Positions 22,180 through 30,722 are shown, counted from the stretch's first letter. The stretch is DNA of 64,000 nt from Deltaproteobacteria bacterium (GCA_022843175.1 JALHOE010000025.1:1-64000), one strand, 5' to 3'. Made by a program: numbers and translations. Notes: generated by a model from the letters alone, not told the origin.

Positions 22180-22680
22180 TCAGACGTCTCCGTTCACTCG
22201 CTCGTCCGGAACGAGATCGAAGTGCACATGACATTCGGGGCACTTCGCGAGCGCGCCGAGGTGAGTGCCGGGAGACGGACGGTCCTTCGTTCCCGCGATC
22301 TGGAGCATGAGCTCACTCGCGTCCTCGGGCGAGATCCCGAGCTTGTCCGCAGCCCACTTCTTGACGCGTGCGACGGTCGCTCCGGGTGCGAACTGGTGCT
22401 CCGCGTTTCGACCGTTGTACGACACCGTTGTGCGGATCCGACGGCAACGGTGCACGTGCACCTTGATGTTCCCGCGAGAGGCGTGAGCGTCGACCGGGTG
22501 GTCGTCGTGCGACGCTTCATCGAGCTCCTCGACAAAGATCAGGACGCCAGCGTCGAGGCCGTGCTTCGTGCACACCAGCGCTTTCAGCACCGCGAACGTC
22601 GAGCCGGAATCCAGCTGGAGGTGTTCCACTTCGCGACTCTGCTCGCGCTGATAGAAAACGTTGATCTTTTCCATGCTCAT
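22180..22680 (-). CDS. Tandem ubiquitin-like (beta-grasp) protein, BilA/ISG15-like
   Basis: Two beta-grasp units are visible in 166 residues. The first is about 4-79 ([10 protein letters not shown], then [21 protein letters not shown], then [10 protein letters not shown]). The second is about 83-157 ([33 protein letters not shown], then [11 protein letters not shown]). This ISG15-like doubling is the hallmark of the BIL modifier. The C-terminus is [10 protein letters not shown] with no diglycine; a single Gly164 could become the conjugating end after JAB trimming, but that is inference. ATG 22680 is used; ATG 22674 (MEKINVFY) is an alternative with GAGG upstream. First gene of the four-gene module. 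Confidence 0.85.
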   Translation of the reverse strand: MSMEKINVFYQREQSREVEHLQLDSGSTFAVLKALVCTKHGLDAGVLIFVEELDEASHDDHPVDAHASRGNIKVHVHRCRRIRTTVSYNGRNAEHQFAPGATVARVKKWAADKLGISPEDASELMLQIAGTKDRPSPGTHLGALAKCPECHVHFDLVPDERVNGDV

Positions 22681-22785
22681 TGCCCTCGGGCGGGGGCGAG
22701 CGCCGGCACCGCGCCGGAGGTCGAGCCGCCTATGCGAACTCAATCGACCGACCGAGATGAAAGCGGAAAAGCTCCGCGACGATTC

Positions 22786-23580
22786 TCACTCGAGAGTGAT
22801 CGAACCCGCGGGGAGGGCGGGGCAGTAGAAGAAGTGCGGGCACCGAGGACACACCACCGCGTCGGCATTGGCAGGAAACCGTCCCGCCTCGATGTCGGTG
22901 AGGAACTGCTCGCTCTTGACCTTGCGCGTCGCGATCATCGAGGCGGACATGGCGACAGAGTCGACCGCCGGACCGTCCGTCAGATGGACCGCCTCGACCT
23001 GCGCGGTCTGGCCGAAGTGCTCTCGGCCGACGAGGAGATAGAGAGCGTATTCCAGATGACGACCGTACTCGTCCGAGCGCTTCTTCCCGGTCCGAATTCG
23101 TCGCAAGACGACTTTTCCGTCGGGAAGGGTCGCCAGCTCGTCCGGTTCGACGACGATCCGACCGTTCGAAAGAGAGAGAGCCAGAGGCGGCGCCGGACGG
23201 AACCGGCGGTCGGCGCCGCTGGCGAAGAGCGAGCGCACGAGCGAGTCCGCGATGCGGCGGTAGTCGGCGCTGAACGCGTGATCGGCCGGGCCCTGCGCGA
23301 CCCAGATTTCCTCGAACCTGGCCGTAGTCTCCGCGAATGACGGCGTTCGTTGCTCACGCGCGTTCGCGAGCCACTCAATGAGGCGATGCAGACAATCGTG
23401 TGTACGCGAGAATGCGGTCGGCTTCTTTCCACCACTGAGGCCGAGCACGTGCGTATATAAGTATCGTCGCGGACACTTTTCATACGTCTCGAGCTGGGCG
23501 CTCGATGTGGACCAACCGTCCTTCGGTGTCCACGGGACCGCGCGCGTGCGATTGACCCCTGCGGGCAATGGCATGGTCAC
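22786..23580 (-). CDS. Detached C-terminal RecB/AddB-like nuclease domain
   Basis: The 264-residue open frame starts with GTG 23580 (an ATG lies at 23574), but these are internal codons of the original fusion. The entry motif SSAQLETYEKCPRRYLYTHVLGL and the C-terminal CPRCPHFFYC supply four cysteines in the pattern of the iron-sulfur clasp of AddB and Cas4 nucleases. The central region EPDELATLPDGKVVLRRIRTGKK corresponds to the PD-(D/E)XK core, but the usual Asp-x-Lys triad reads RIRTGK. It may be a degenerate nuclease used for DNA binding. It ends 105 bases before the ubiquitin-like gene. Expression after the IS insertion is uncertain. Confidence 0.75.
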   Translation of the reverse strand: MTMPLPAGVNRTRAVPWTPKDGWSTSSAQLETYEKCPRRYLYTHVLGLSGGKKPTAFSRTHDCLHRLIEWLANAREQRTPSFAETTARFEEIWVAQGPADHAFSADYRRIADSLVRSLFASGADRRFRPAPPLALSLSNGRIVVEPDELATLPDGKVVLRRIRTGKKRSDEYGRHLEYALYLLVGREHFGQTAQVEAVHLTDGPAVDSVAMSASMIATRKVKSEQFLTDIEAGRFPANADAVVCPRCPHFFYCPALPAGSITLE

Positions 23581-23622
23581 CGGATTCTCAATCTCGCGCG
23601 CGGTATCGGCTAGCCATTCTAG

Positions 23623-24921
23623 CAGGCTGCTGAAAAACCGGCTTCAGGGGATCGACACGTCGATCGCGACGTGATCTATCTCTTTCATGCGCGGCGAAAA
23701 CCCGAAGCAGTCGTCGATGGTGATGCTGATCTCGCCGGAGTCTCGGGTGCCCGCCACCCACCCGCTCCGTGCGATCAAGAAGCTCGCGGACGAGGCGCTT
23801 CGCGAGCTGTCGCCGACGTTCGACAAGATGTACTCAGCGGTCGGCCGGCCTTCGATCCCGCCGGAGCGGCTCCTGAAGTCGATGCTGTTGATGGCCCTGT
23901 ACACGGTGCGTAGCGAGCGCCTGTTCTGCGAGCAGCTCGACTACAACCTCTTGTTCCGCTGGTTCCTCGACATGGACATGGTCGAAGGCAGCTTCGTGCC
24001 CACGGTCTTCACCCACAACCGCGACCGGTTGCTCGCACACGATGTGGCGCGGGAGTTCCTGCTCGCGATCGTCGCGAAGGCCCGCAAGGCGAAGCTCATG
24101 AGCCATGAGCACTTCACCGTCGACGGCACGCTGATCGAATCGTGGGCGTCGCTCAAGAGCTTCAAGAAGAAGGACGACGACGACAGCACTCCGCCCGACG
24201 ATCCCGGCAACCCGTCGGTCGACTTCCACGGCGAGAAACGCAGCAACGAGACCCACGAATCGAAGACCGATCCCGATGCGAAGCTCGCGCGGAAAGGGAA
24301 CGGCAAGGAGGCGAAGCTCTCCTATTCGGCGCACGCACTGATGGAGAACCGCAACGGCCTGATCGTCGACCTGCAAGTCGACGTCGCCGACGGGCGCGCC
24401 GAGCGTCGGAACGCGCTCGAGATGCTCGATAACAACCTCGTCGGCGGGCGACGGATCTCGCTCGGCGCAGACAAGGGCTACGACACGCGCGAGTTTGTCG
24501 CCGAGTGTCGCGCGCGGAACGTCACACCTCACGTCGCGCAGAACATCACCACCAACCGCGGATCCATGATCGACGGGCGAACGAGCAGGTCGCCGGCCTA
24601 CGCGATCAGCCAACGCGTGCGCAAACGCGTCGAAGAGATCTTCGGTTGGATGAAGACGGTCGGTGGCTTCCGAAAGACGAGGTACGTCGGACTCGGCGCG
24701 AACCAGCTTGCCGCGTACATGATCGCCGCGGCCTACAACTTACTCAGGGTCTCGAGGCTCACGGAGGGCGCGGCATGAGCCGCGAACCCGGGCGCCGCGC
24801 CCGAAACGCGGCAACGCCGCCGAGCCGGCGGTGAAGAAGACGCTGATTCCCATTCGCGACGAGGCGCCTTGATCGCGAAAGGTCGGATCAGGCGCGTAAG
24901 CGGGGGTTCTTCAGCAGCCTG
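23623..24921 (+). mobile_element. IS5-type insertion sequence with CTAG target duplication
   Basis: Terminal inverted repeats are CAGGCTGCTGAAAAACC (23623-23639) and the complement of 24905-24921 (one mismatch). The flanks carry 4-bp direct repeats CTAG at 23619-23622 and 24922-24925; YTAR duplications are typical of the IS5 group. Length 1299 bp with one transposase. It is inserted inside the helicase-nuclease gene. Confidence 0.93.
23687..24778 (+). CDS. IS5-family DDE transposase
   Basis: The 363-residue transposase has an N-terminal DUF772-like helical region (RPSIPPERLLKSMLLMALYTVRSERLFCEQL, about residues 45-75). The DDE core shows Asp in HFTVDGTLIESWASL (about 145), Asp in LGADKGYDTREF (about 265) and Glu in RVEEIFGWMKTVGG (about 320). 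A Lys/Asp-rich insert lies between the first two. The frame is intact, so the element may still move. Start ATG 23687 (MRGENPKQ) lies 64 bases inside the left repeat. Confidence 0.92.
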   Translation: MRGENPKQSSMVMLISPESRVPATHPLRAIKKLADEALRELSPTFDKMYSAVGRPSIPPERLLKSMLLMALYTVRSERLFCEQLDYNLLFRWFLDMDMVEGSFVPTVFTHNRDRLLAHDVAREFLLAIVAKARKAKLMSHEHFTVDGTLIESWASLKSFKKKDDDDSTPPDDPGNPSVDFHGEKRSNETHESKTDPDAKLARKGNGKEAKLSYSAHALMENRNGLIVDLQVDVADGRAERRNALEMLDNNLVGGRRISLGADKGYDTREFVAECRARNVTPHVAQNITTNRGSMIDGRTSRSPAYAISQRVRKRVEEIFGWMKTVGGFRKTRYVGLGANQLAAYMIAAAYNLLRVSRLTEGAA

Positions 24922-27490
24922 CTAGGAAAGGCGATGCATTTCGCCGTTTGCCATTTCGCTGTTTGCTGAACAGATGCAGGCGCAGATGGCTCCGCGCGCG
25001 AGAGAGAGACACGAAGAAGAGACATTGCTCTTCGTGCTCTGCGTCGTCGAGGGAAGCTCCGTCGATGAGCCCGATGGGCGGCGGGCAACGCTCTCCGCGC
25101 TTCGACGTGGGAAAGCCGTTCACGGTGAGACCAGGAATGTGAACGGCCTCGAACTCGAGCCCCTTGCTGCCGTGTACGGTCATCAGTCGCACGGCGTTCA
25201 GCTCGAGCGCGCCCACAGGCACTTGCCGCAGATCGCGCTCCTCCGCGAGCAGGACGAGCTGGCGCACCCGGTCCAAGAGTCTGGAGATCGGCGGGCCGCC
25301 GAGCCCCGGGAGGCGCTCGCGCGCGAAGTTCAGAAACTGCCAGATCGCGATGCCGCGCATGCGGTCGCGGGCCGTCAATCCGCGCGCAAGGTCGCGCACG
25401 ATCTCTGTCCGATCGAGCAAATACGTCGTGAGGTATTCCCACGGGCTGTCCGACGAGCTTGCGCCCTCCAGATCGGCCTCGAGCCTGCGCAAGGCGTTCG
25501 CGACGGCTTCCGGCAGACCACTCTGGCGGCTCACGGACCTCAGGCCCGCGAGCGGCTTGAGATCGAGCTCGCGCACCCGACGAAGAATCGTGTGCGTGTC
25601 TTGCGCCGAGATCCCGTATCGGGTCATCGCGCCCACGCGAACGAGAGCATCTGCGAAGCGGTCGACCGCGATACTGAGCAGCGAAAGGAGATCGCGCACT
25701 TCTTCGCGTTCGAAGAGGCTGCCGAGGTGCAAGACGGGGATTCCCCGGGCTTCGAGCTCCTCGGCGATCTCGTTCAGGCGTCCGTTTGAGCGGCAAAGAA
25801 CGGCCTGGTCTCTCAACGCTACTCCGTTGCGCTCGAGCTCGCGAACGCTCGCGGCGATGCCGGCCGCTTCGTCGTCCGGCGTCTCGTATCGCCGGATCTC
25901 GGGCATGCCGGAGCCTGTGCCGCGAACCGCCGAGAGTGCCAGGGGCAACATACCGCGCGAGGCGCCCATTCTCGGCGCGACCCCGACGAACGCATCGACG
26001 ATCTGCGATGTCGATCGATAGTTGACCGATAGTCGATCGATGACGGCGGATTCGTAATCGGTGGAGAAGAGCGGCATGTTCGCCGAAGACGCGCCACGGA
26101 ATCGATAGATCGACTGGCGGGCGTCACCGACGACCCATAGCCGCCGTCCGTTTCCCGATAGCGCTCTCAGTAATCGTCCACTCGCACGGTTGACGTCCTG
26201 AAACTCGTCCACCAGCACGTGACGGTGTCGCATCCGAAGCGCGGTCCTTACCTTTTCGTCGGCTTTGAGTAGCAGCGTCGGTCGCATGACGAGATCACCG
26301 AAGTCGATGGCACCACGATCGCGCAGCGCCCTTTCATAGAGCTCGTAGACGGACGCGACCTCCAGACACTTTTCGGCTGCAGTGCGCGCGGCCTCGTCCG
26401 TCGCGTTACGAAGCATCTCCTGCGCCAGCGACCGATACATATCGGGCCCTGCCATCTCGTCCTTGGCGCGCGAGATCGCTGCGACGATCTCGCGCAACTC
26501 CATCGCCGGATCCCACAAATTGCGATAGTGAGTAAGCGGGAGGGTCGGCAGGATTTCTTCGAGCACCGCGATTGCGTCGCTCCGGTCGAAGAGCACGGGA
26601 TCCGGGGGAAGGTCGAGCCGATCGTGATAGCGACGAACGAGATCGAGACCGAGTGCGTGAAACGTACCGATCCAAACCCGTGCTGCCGCGTCCGGCACCG
26701 CATCCGCGATGCGCTCGGCGAGCTCACCAGCGGCGCGGTTCGAGAATGTGACGACGAGGATCGCGCGCGGATCGGCGCCCTCAGACACGAGCGAGCGAAT
26801 CCGCGCGACGAGTGTACGGGTCTTGCCCGTGCCAGGACCGGCTTGCAGTTGAAATGGCGCGTCGCCATGCGAAACCGCCCGCAGCTGTGACCTATCGAGC
26901 TCCAGCGTGCCCTTGCCGGGCTTCGGAGCCGACGGCGTGGGCGTGGGCAGAAGGAGCGCATCGAGAATCTGCTGTCTCACGAGATCGAGGGGCAGCGACG
27001 TCTCTTCGGCGATTGCGCGCGCGCCTTGACCCTCGTCCAGGAAGAGTCGGCGCGCCCTGCTGCGAGGTAACAGCAGCTCGCGTGCGAACACATTGGCCTC
27101 CAGCTCGCGACGTTCTCGCGCGCCGTAGTCCTCGACGCGCTGCAGACCGACAGGTGCGGCCTCGATCGAGCGTGTCGCGTCGATGTCGCTGGAGCTGCAC
27201 GAGCTAGGAGCGCCGTGTTCCGAGGCGTGCCCGAGCTCGTGCGCGATTAGCAGCGCGCGATCCGTCGGGCTGCCCCCCGACTCGACGCAGACCAGACCGC
27301 TCTGGTCATCGAAGAACGCGCGGGCGCCCTGAAGCGCGACGTCGCCCGCGGGCACGACGGCGAGCTCGAGGTCCAACTGCCGCAACGCTGCTTCCGTGAG
27401 CGCGGCAGGATTCGAAGGGTTCGCGCCTCCGGCGACTGCCCCGTCGTGTAGGGCGGCGGCCTGCTCGCGAATGCGATCGAACGAGCTCAT
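24911..27490 (-). CDS. ImmA/IrrE metallopeptidase fused to UvrD/Rep-like helicase (truncated)
   Basis: Residues 1 to about 170 form an ImmA/IrrE-like zinc peptidase: HELGH (84-88) and a downstream ELEANVFARELLLPR helix. From about 200 on lies a full SF1 helicase: AGPGTGKTRT (Walker A), VVTFSNRAAGEL, VLVDEFQDVNRA (motif II), VVGDARQSIYRFRGA (motif III), VNYRSTSQIVDAF (IV), VRLMTVHGSKGLEFEAVHIPG (V) and FFVSLSRARSHL (VI). The last residues (LAGC) and the stop come from the IS end. ImmA-type peptidases usually cut a repressor to switch on a mobile element or a damage response. The fusion to a helicase suggests sensing and action in one protein. The gene follows the small partner gene by four bases. 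Confidence 0.88.
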   Translation of the reverse strand: MSSFDRIREQAAALHDGAVAGGANPSNPAALTEAALRQLDLELAVVPAGDVALQGARAFFDDQSGLVCVESGGSPTDRALLIAHELGHASEHGAPSSCSSSDIDATRSIEAAPVGLQRVEDYGARERRELEANVFARELLLPRSRARRLFLDEGQGARAIAEETSLPLDLVRQQILDALLLPTPTPSAPKPGKGTLELDRSQLRAVSHGDAPFQLQAGPGTGKTRTLVARIRSLVSEGADPRAILVVTFSNRAAGELAERIADAVPDAAARVWIGTFHALGLDLVRRYHDRLDLPPDPVLFDRSDAIAVLEEILPTLPLTHYRNLWDPAMELREIVAAISRAKDEMAGPDMYRSLAQEMLRNATDEAARTAAEKCLEVASVYELYERALRDRGAIDFGDLVMRPTLLLKADEKVRTALRMRHRHVLVDEFQDVNRASGRLLRALSGNGRRLWVVGDARQSIYRFRGASSANMPLFSTDYESAVIDRLSVNYRSTSQIVDAFVGVAPRMGASRGMLPLALSAVRGTGSGMPEIRRYETPDDEAAGIAASVRELERNGVALRDQAVLCRSNGRLNEIAEELEARGIPVLHLGSLFEREEVRDLLSLLSIAVDRFADALVRVGAMTRYGISAQDTHTILRRVRELDLKPLAGLRSVSRQSGLPEAVANALRRLEADLEGASSSDSPWEYLTTYLLDRTEIVRDLARGLTARDRMRGIAIWQFLNFARERLPGLGGPPISRLLDRVRQLVLLAEERDLRQVPVGALELNAVRLMTVHGSKGLEFEAVHIPGLTVNGFPTSKRGERCPPPIGLIDGASLDDAEHEEQCLFFVSLSRARSHLRLHLFSKQRNGKRRNASPFLAGC

Positions 27491-27494
27491 GGTT

Positions 27495-28109
27495 TCACAG
27501 TTTCAACAGAAACTCTTGCTGACTTTCGCTCAACTCGGAGCTGCGGACGGCATCCGCAAAACTCTGCTGCTGTCCGATCACGGGCTTGTCATCCGACTTG
27601 TATAGCCGTTTTGTCATTTCCGGGCTGCCTCCGAAGTAGCTCGCGAGCACCTCGACCGGCACGTTCATCTTCTCCGAAAGATGCCTGTGAAAGCCACTTG
27701 GGATGGTGTTCGGATCGACCTGTCGATCGCGAAGCTTGTTGAGAAAGAGGGTGTTCGCAGGGATGGACGCGGCCAAGGCTCGAAATTGCTTTCGGTCGAG
27801 GCCGCCGAACGGATTGTGCGCAGCCGGGGAAACCTTGGAGGCTTCGCGATCGATCTCGAAGAGCCGATTTTGAAAAGCGCTCATCGCGCGTGCGACATCC
27901 GGCGTGATGGTCTCTTCCTCCGGTCCGGCGGGCTCCTCGTCGGCGCCGCGAAGCGCATCGAGGGCGAGGTCGATCGCATACTCCGTCAGCGTTGCTGCAT
28001 GTTGTGGATAACGTCTGGTGAGCTCCTCCAGGAGCTCGGCATCGGGCACAGCTTTCGCCAACGAGAGCGCGTAGAGCGCGTCCCGAAGCGAGGTGGGATC
28101 TCCGGTCAT
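27495..28109 (-). CDS. Small partner protein of sigma factor and ImmA-helicase, unknown fold
   Basis: The 204-residue soluble protein is not one I recognise. The N-terminal part is helical (SLRDALYALSLAKAVPDAELLEELTRRYPQHAATL). The C-terminal part (RALAASIPANTLFLNKLRDRQVDPNTIPSGFHRHLSEKMNVPVEVLASYFGG) looks like a helix-turn-helix or anti-sigma-type helix bundle. ATG 28109 has a strong AAGGAGGAG site and overlaps the sigma stop (ATGA), so it is translated with the sigma factor. ImmA-type peptidases are normally encoded next to their substrate, and this gene is directly upstream of one. I infer it may be an anti-sigma factor or repressor cleaved by it. Confidence 0.75.
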   Translation of the reverse strand: MTGDPTSLRDALYALSLAKAVPDAELLEELTRRYPQHAATLTEYAIDLALDALRGADEEPAGPEEETITPDVARAMSAFQNRLFEIDREASKVSPAAHNPFGGLDRKQFRALAASIPANTLFLNKLRDRQVDPNTIPSGFHRHLSEKMNVPVEVLASYFGGSPEMTKRLYKSDDKPVIGQQQSFADAVRSSELSESQQEFLLKL

Positions 28110-28945
28110 TTCTCCTCCTTCAAAAGATCCTTGAGTTTGGCATTCGCTGCGCGCAAGCGGTTGCGAATGGTGCGGCCTGCGACGCTGCAGCGCTTTGCCA
28201 CTGTTTCTTCGTCCGGGTCCTTCGACGCCACCGGGAGGCCGCACGCGTACCTGAGGACAACGGCCGCGCGCTCGTCATCGGGAAGAGACTCGACCGCATT
28301 TGCGATGCGCCTGCGTTCGACCTCGTGCTCGTGCGTGGGCTCGGAGCGGTACACTTCATGAACACGCGCGAGACACTCCTCGTCCGTCGTGTCGCCGTCG
28401 CCGTCTTCCTCAGAGGGTTGCGGCACGGGGGCCAGCCGCTTCGCCTCGCGTGTCGCGCGCCGAACAGCGCTGATGCGGAGGAAGCTAAACGCGCGCAAGA
28501 ACTGACACTCGTAGAAGTCGAGCTCGCTCCCCGCGTCTTGTGCGAGGTCTTCGGCGAAGAGACACGCGAGCTTCGCGAGGATCTCCTCCCGTAGCTGCGC
28601 CGCGTCGAACGGCGCGTCATCGGATATCTTCTGCTGCAGGATCTGCCTGCAGCGCATGAGCAGCGGACCGAGCAGCAAGGATGTCGCACGCTGGTCTCGG
28701 CGGCGAACCGCAGCTCGCGCGAAGTGCACGAGCACCTCGAGCGGTAGGAGGTCGCCGTTCGCCGTCGATCTCCGAGAGCATCGAAGAATGTCTTCGATCG
28801 ACTTTCCGGAAAATTCCCCGATCTTGCTCTCGATCGCCGGCGGGCGCCGATAGGGCGTACCGTTCCGATCGAGCTTGGTTAGTCGCTGGGTCAAATCGGC
28901 CTCGCGTTTCGTAGGGGCGCCCGAGCCGCCTCTTCCGATCGTCAT
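28106..28945 (-). CDS. ECF-like RNA polymerase sigma factor
   Basis: The C-terminal 70 residues match sigma region 4: IANAVESLPDDERAAVVLRYACGLPVA, then DEETVAKRCSVAGRTIRNRLRAANAKLKDLLKEEK, a helix-turn-helix for the -35 element. The N-terminal and middle portion (about 30-190) is helical and may contain a divergent region 2 (DLAQDAGSELDFYECQFLRAFSFLRISAVRRATREAKRLAP). An acidic linker (SEEDGDGDTTDEE) joins the two. ATG 28945 (MTIGRGGSG) gives 279 residues; later starts are possible. It is first in the minus-strand block leading to the helicase and ubiquitin-like genes and may drive them and itself. Confidence 0.78.
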   Translation of the reverse strand: MTIGRGGSGAPTKREADLTQRLTKLDRNGTPYRRPPAIESKIGEFSGKSIEDILRCSRRSTANGDLLPLEVLVHFARAAVRRRDQRATSLLLGPLLMRCRQILQQKISDDAPFDAAQLREEILAKLACLFAEDLAQDAGSELDFYECQFLRAFSFLRISAVRRATREAKRLAPVPQPSEEDGDGDTTDEECLARVHEVYRSEPTHEHEVERRRIANAVESLPDDERAAVVLRYACGLPVASKDPDEETVAKRCSVAGRTIRNRLRAANAKLKDLLKEEK

Positions 28946-29021
28946 CGTCCGAGCGCCGCAAAAGCGGAAAGGAAATCGACCGAGGCCTAGATTGCTCGAA
29001 ATTCCACGGGTAGTCTCGTCG
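28946..29021. promoter_or_regulatory. Divergent control region between sigma factor and kinase
   Basis: This stretch of 76 bases separates the two divergent starts and must hold both promoters. It is somewhat A/T-richer than the surroundings (AAAAGCGGAAAGGAAATC). I cannot name a box with confidence. Confidence 0.45.
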
Positions 29022-30722
29022 ATGTGGGACGACGTGAGCGGCGGCGCTAGCAACGCGGGATTGCTCGATACCTTCGGGTGGATCGGCGGGACGATTGCCG
29101 ATCGCTACCGCATCGAGTCTGTCGCCGGCGCCGGCGGCTACAGCACCGTGTACCGCGCGTTCGACGAACGCCTTCAGCGGCCGGTTGCAGTTAAATGTCT
29201 GGAGTGCCGCCGGAACGCGTCGATCGATTCCTTCCGTGTCGAGGCACAGCGTCTCTATGACCTCGGCGCGCGCGCCGAGGGAGTCGTGCACGTTCTCGAC
29301 TTCGGTGAGGCGACGTCTCCGGCTGGAGTCTGGACGCCGTACATCGCGCTTGAGTGGCTCGACGGCGAGACCCTGCGCTCACGTCTCGATCAGCATGGCG
29401 CCATGCACCTCGACGACGCAATCGAGCTGCTGGGGACCGCGGCGCGCTCGCTCGAAGCGGTCCATGCCGCGGGGATCGTCCACCGCGATCTCAAGCCCGA
29501 GAATCTGTTTCTCGTTGCCGGGGGCCGGATCAAGCTCCTCGACTTCGGTGTCGCGAAGACGCTCGCGGAGGGGGCGTCGACGAATCTGCACGTGGCCACG
29601 ACCGGTGCGCCGGCGAGCGCGACGTGGGAGTACGCCGCACCCGAACAATTCGACAAGTCGATCGGTGCGACGGGCCCGTGGACGGACGTCCATGCTCTCG
29701 CGCTGATCTTGATCGAGATGGCGACCGGACGCCGTGCCTACTCCAGCCGGACGTGGCCCGAGCTCGCGGCCGAGGCTACGAGTGCGGTTCGACCCGCGCT
29801 CGCCGGTGCGTCACCTGGGGTTCAGCGCGCACTCGCCGAAGCGCTCGCAAAGGACACCCGAGCGAGATTTCAATCGGTGCGCGCGTTCTGGGACGCGTTG
29901 ACCATTGCGACGAAGCGTCCGCCGATTGCTGCGAGCGAGGACGTAGCTCCGCGCACGCGAACGCCAGAGCTGCTGCCAGTCGCGGCGCCAGCGACAACAA
30001 CGGGTCCGCAGACATGGGGACCACCGCCGTCTGCTGTTGCCGCTGCTGCAACCGCGCCGGCGCTCCGACCAGCAGCTGCGTCGTCCCGCCGGACCCGCGT
30101 GATTGTGGCGGGAGCACTGGTCGCTCTGGTCGCCGCGACTCTCTCGGTGCGTTCGCTCACCCGTTCGCGACCAGGCACCATCGCTGTCCCAGCGGGAGCC
30201 GTGAAGGGGGTCGGCACGATCGCCGCCTTCGAGGTCGGGAAGCTCGAGGACGAAGCGACCTTCATGGACGCGATGCGCGCGTGCCTCGCTCGGGAGCAAG
30301 CGGTGTGTACCGAGACGCAGTGGAACGCCGCGTGCGCGGTGGAGCCGGCGATAGCGGCCGACGCGGCGTGGACCGCGACGTATGGGCCGGACAATCGCCT
30401 CTTGGTCGCCGGGGGCGACTCATGCAAGTCGCGAGCGCCTGCGCGCGGCATCGAAACGCACCGCTATCGGTGCTGTACGCGGGCAGTCGCCATCGACGGG
30501 GCGAACGCTTCCACTGCGAGGCGGGTGCTCGCATACGAGCGCGCCGGGAACGCACAGGATGCCGATGCGCTCGCGGACCTCTTCGCCTCGTCTATCGATC
30601 GCTACCACTTCCTGCCAATAAGGAAGGACGTGCCGGTAACCAGGCAGAAGTGCGATCCGCAGCGGCCGACTGGTTCAAGAAGTTCCCAGACCAGTGGGGC
30701 TTTTATGAGCGCTGCACGGTGA
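29022..30722 (+). CDS. Ser/Thr protein kinase, membrane-anchored, with frameshifted end
   Basis: The kinase domain spans about residues 25-290: AGAGGYSTVY (35-44), Lys58, HRDLKPEN (154-161), DFG (174-176), then TWEYAAPEQFDKSIG. One membrane helix (VIVAGALVALVAATLSV) follows a Pro/Ala/Thr-rich linker. The outer domain is Cys-containing (ACLAREQAVCTETQWNAACA, ETHRYRCCTRAV) and then begins a SnoaL-like tail. Near 30659 the frame shifts: CDPQRPTG replaces an expected CDPQ-AADWFKKF, and the true tail continues one base out of frame to 30868. A one-base deletion (or a sequencing error) explains it. ATG 29022 is chosen because upstream sequence overlaps the sigma gene. Confidence 0.85.
   Translation: MWDDVSGGASNAGLLDTFGWIGGTIADRYRIESVAGAGGYSTVYRAFDERLQRPVAVKCLECRRNASIDSFRVEAQRLYDLGARAEGVVHVLDFGEATSPAGVWTPYIALEWLDGETLRSRLDQHGAMHLDDAIELLGTAARSLEAVHAAGIVHRDLKPENLFLVAGGRIKLLDFGVAKTLAEGASTNLHVATTGAPASATWEYAAPEQFDKSIGATGPWTDVHALALILIEMATGRRAYSSRTWPELAAEATSAVRPALAGASPGVQRALAEALAKDTRARFQSVRAFWDALTIATKRPPIAASEDVAPRTRTPELLPVAAPATTTGPQTWGPPPSAVAAAATAPALRPAAASSRRTRVIVAGALVALVAATLSVRSLTRSRPGTIAVPAGAVKGVGTIAAFEVGKLEDEATFMDAMRACLAREQAVCTETQWNAACAVEPAIAADAAWTATYGPDNRLLVAGGDSCKSRAPARGIETHRYRCCTRAVAIDGANASTARRVLAYERAGNAQDADALADLFASSIDRYHFLPIRKDVPVTRQKCDPQRPTGSRSSQTSGAFMSAAR

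Larger units (their letters stand above)
22786..27490 (-). pseudogene. ImmA/IrrE-UvrD-PD-(D/E)XK fusion gene split by an IS element
   Basis: The helicase frame (from 27490) and the nuclease frame (to 22786) were one gene. Removing the 1299-bp IS and one copy of the CTAG target duplication leaves 3402 bp, exactly 1134 codons. The junction then reads NASPF-LEWLADTAREIENPV without a stop. The original 1133-residue protein had an N-terminal zinc metallopeptidase, an SF1 helicase and a C-terminal RecB-like nuclease domain. The insertion separates the nuclease from the motor, so the intact activity is probably lost unless the halves work in trans. Confidence 0.9.

Noticed and set aside
21928-23340. 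470-codon plus-strand frame opposite the E2, ubiquitin-like and nuclease genes
   Set aside because: The minus-strand frames carry the recognisable motifs and coupled starts.
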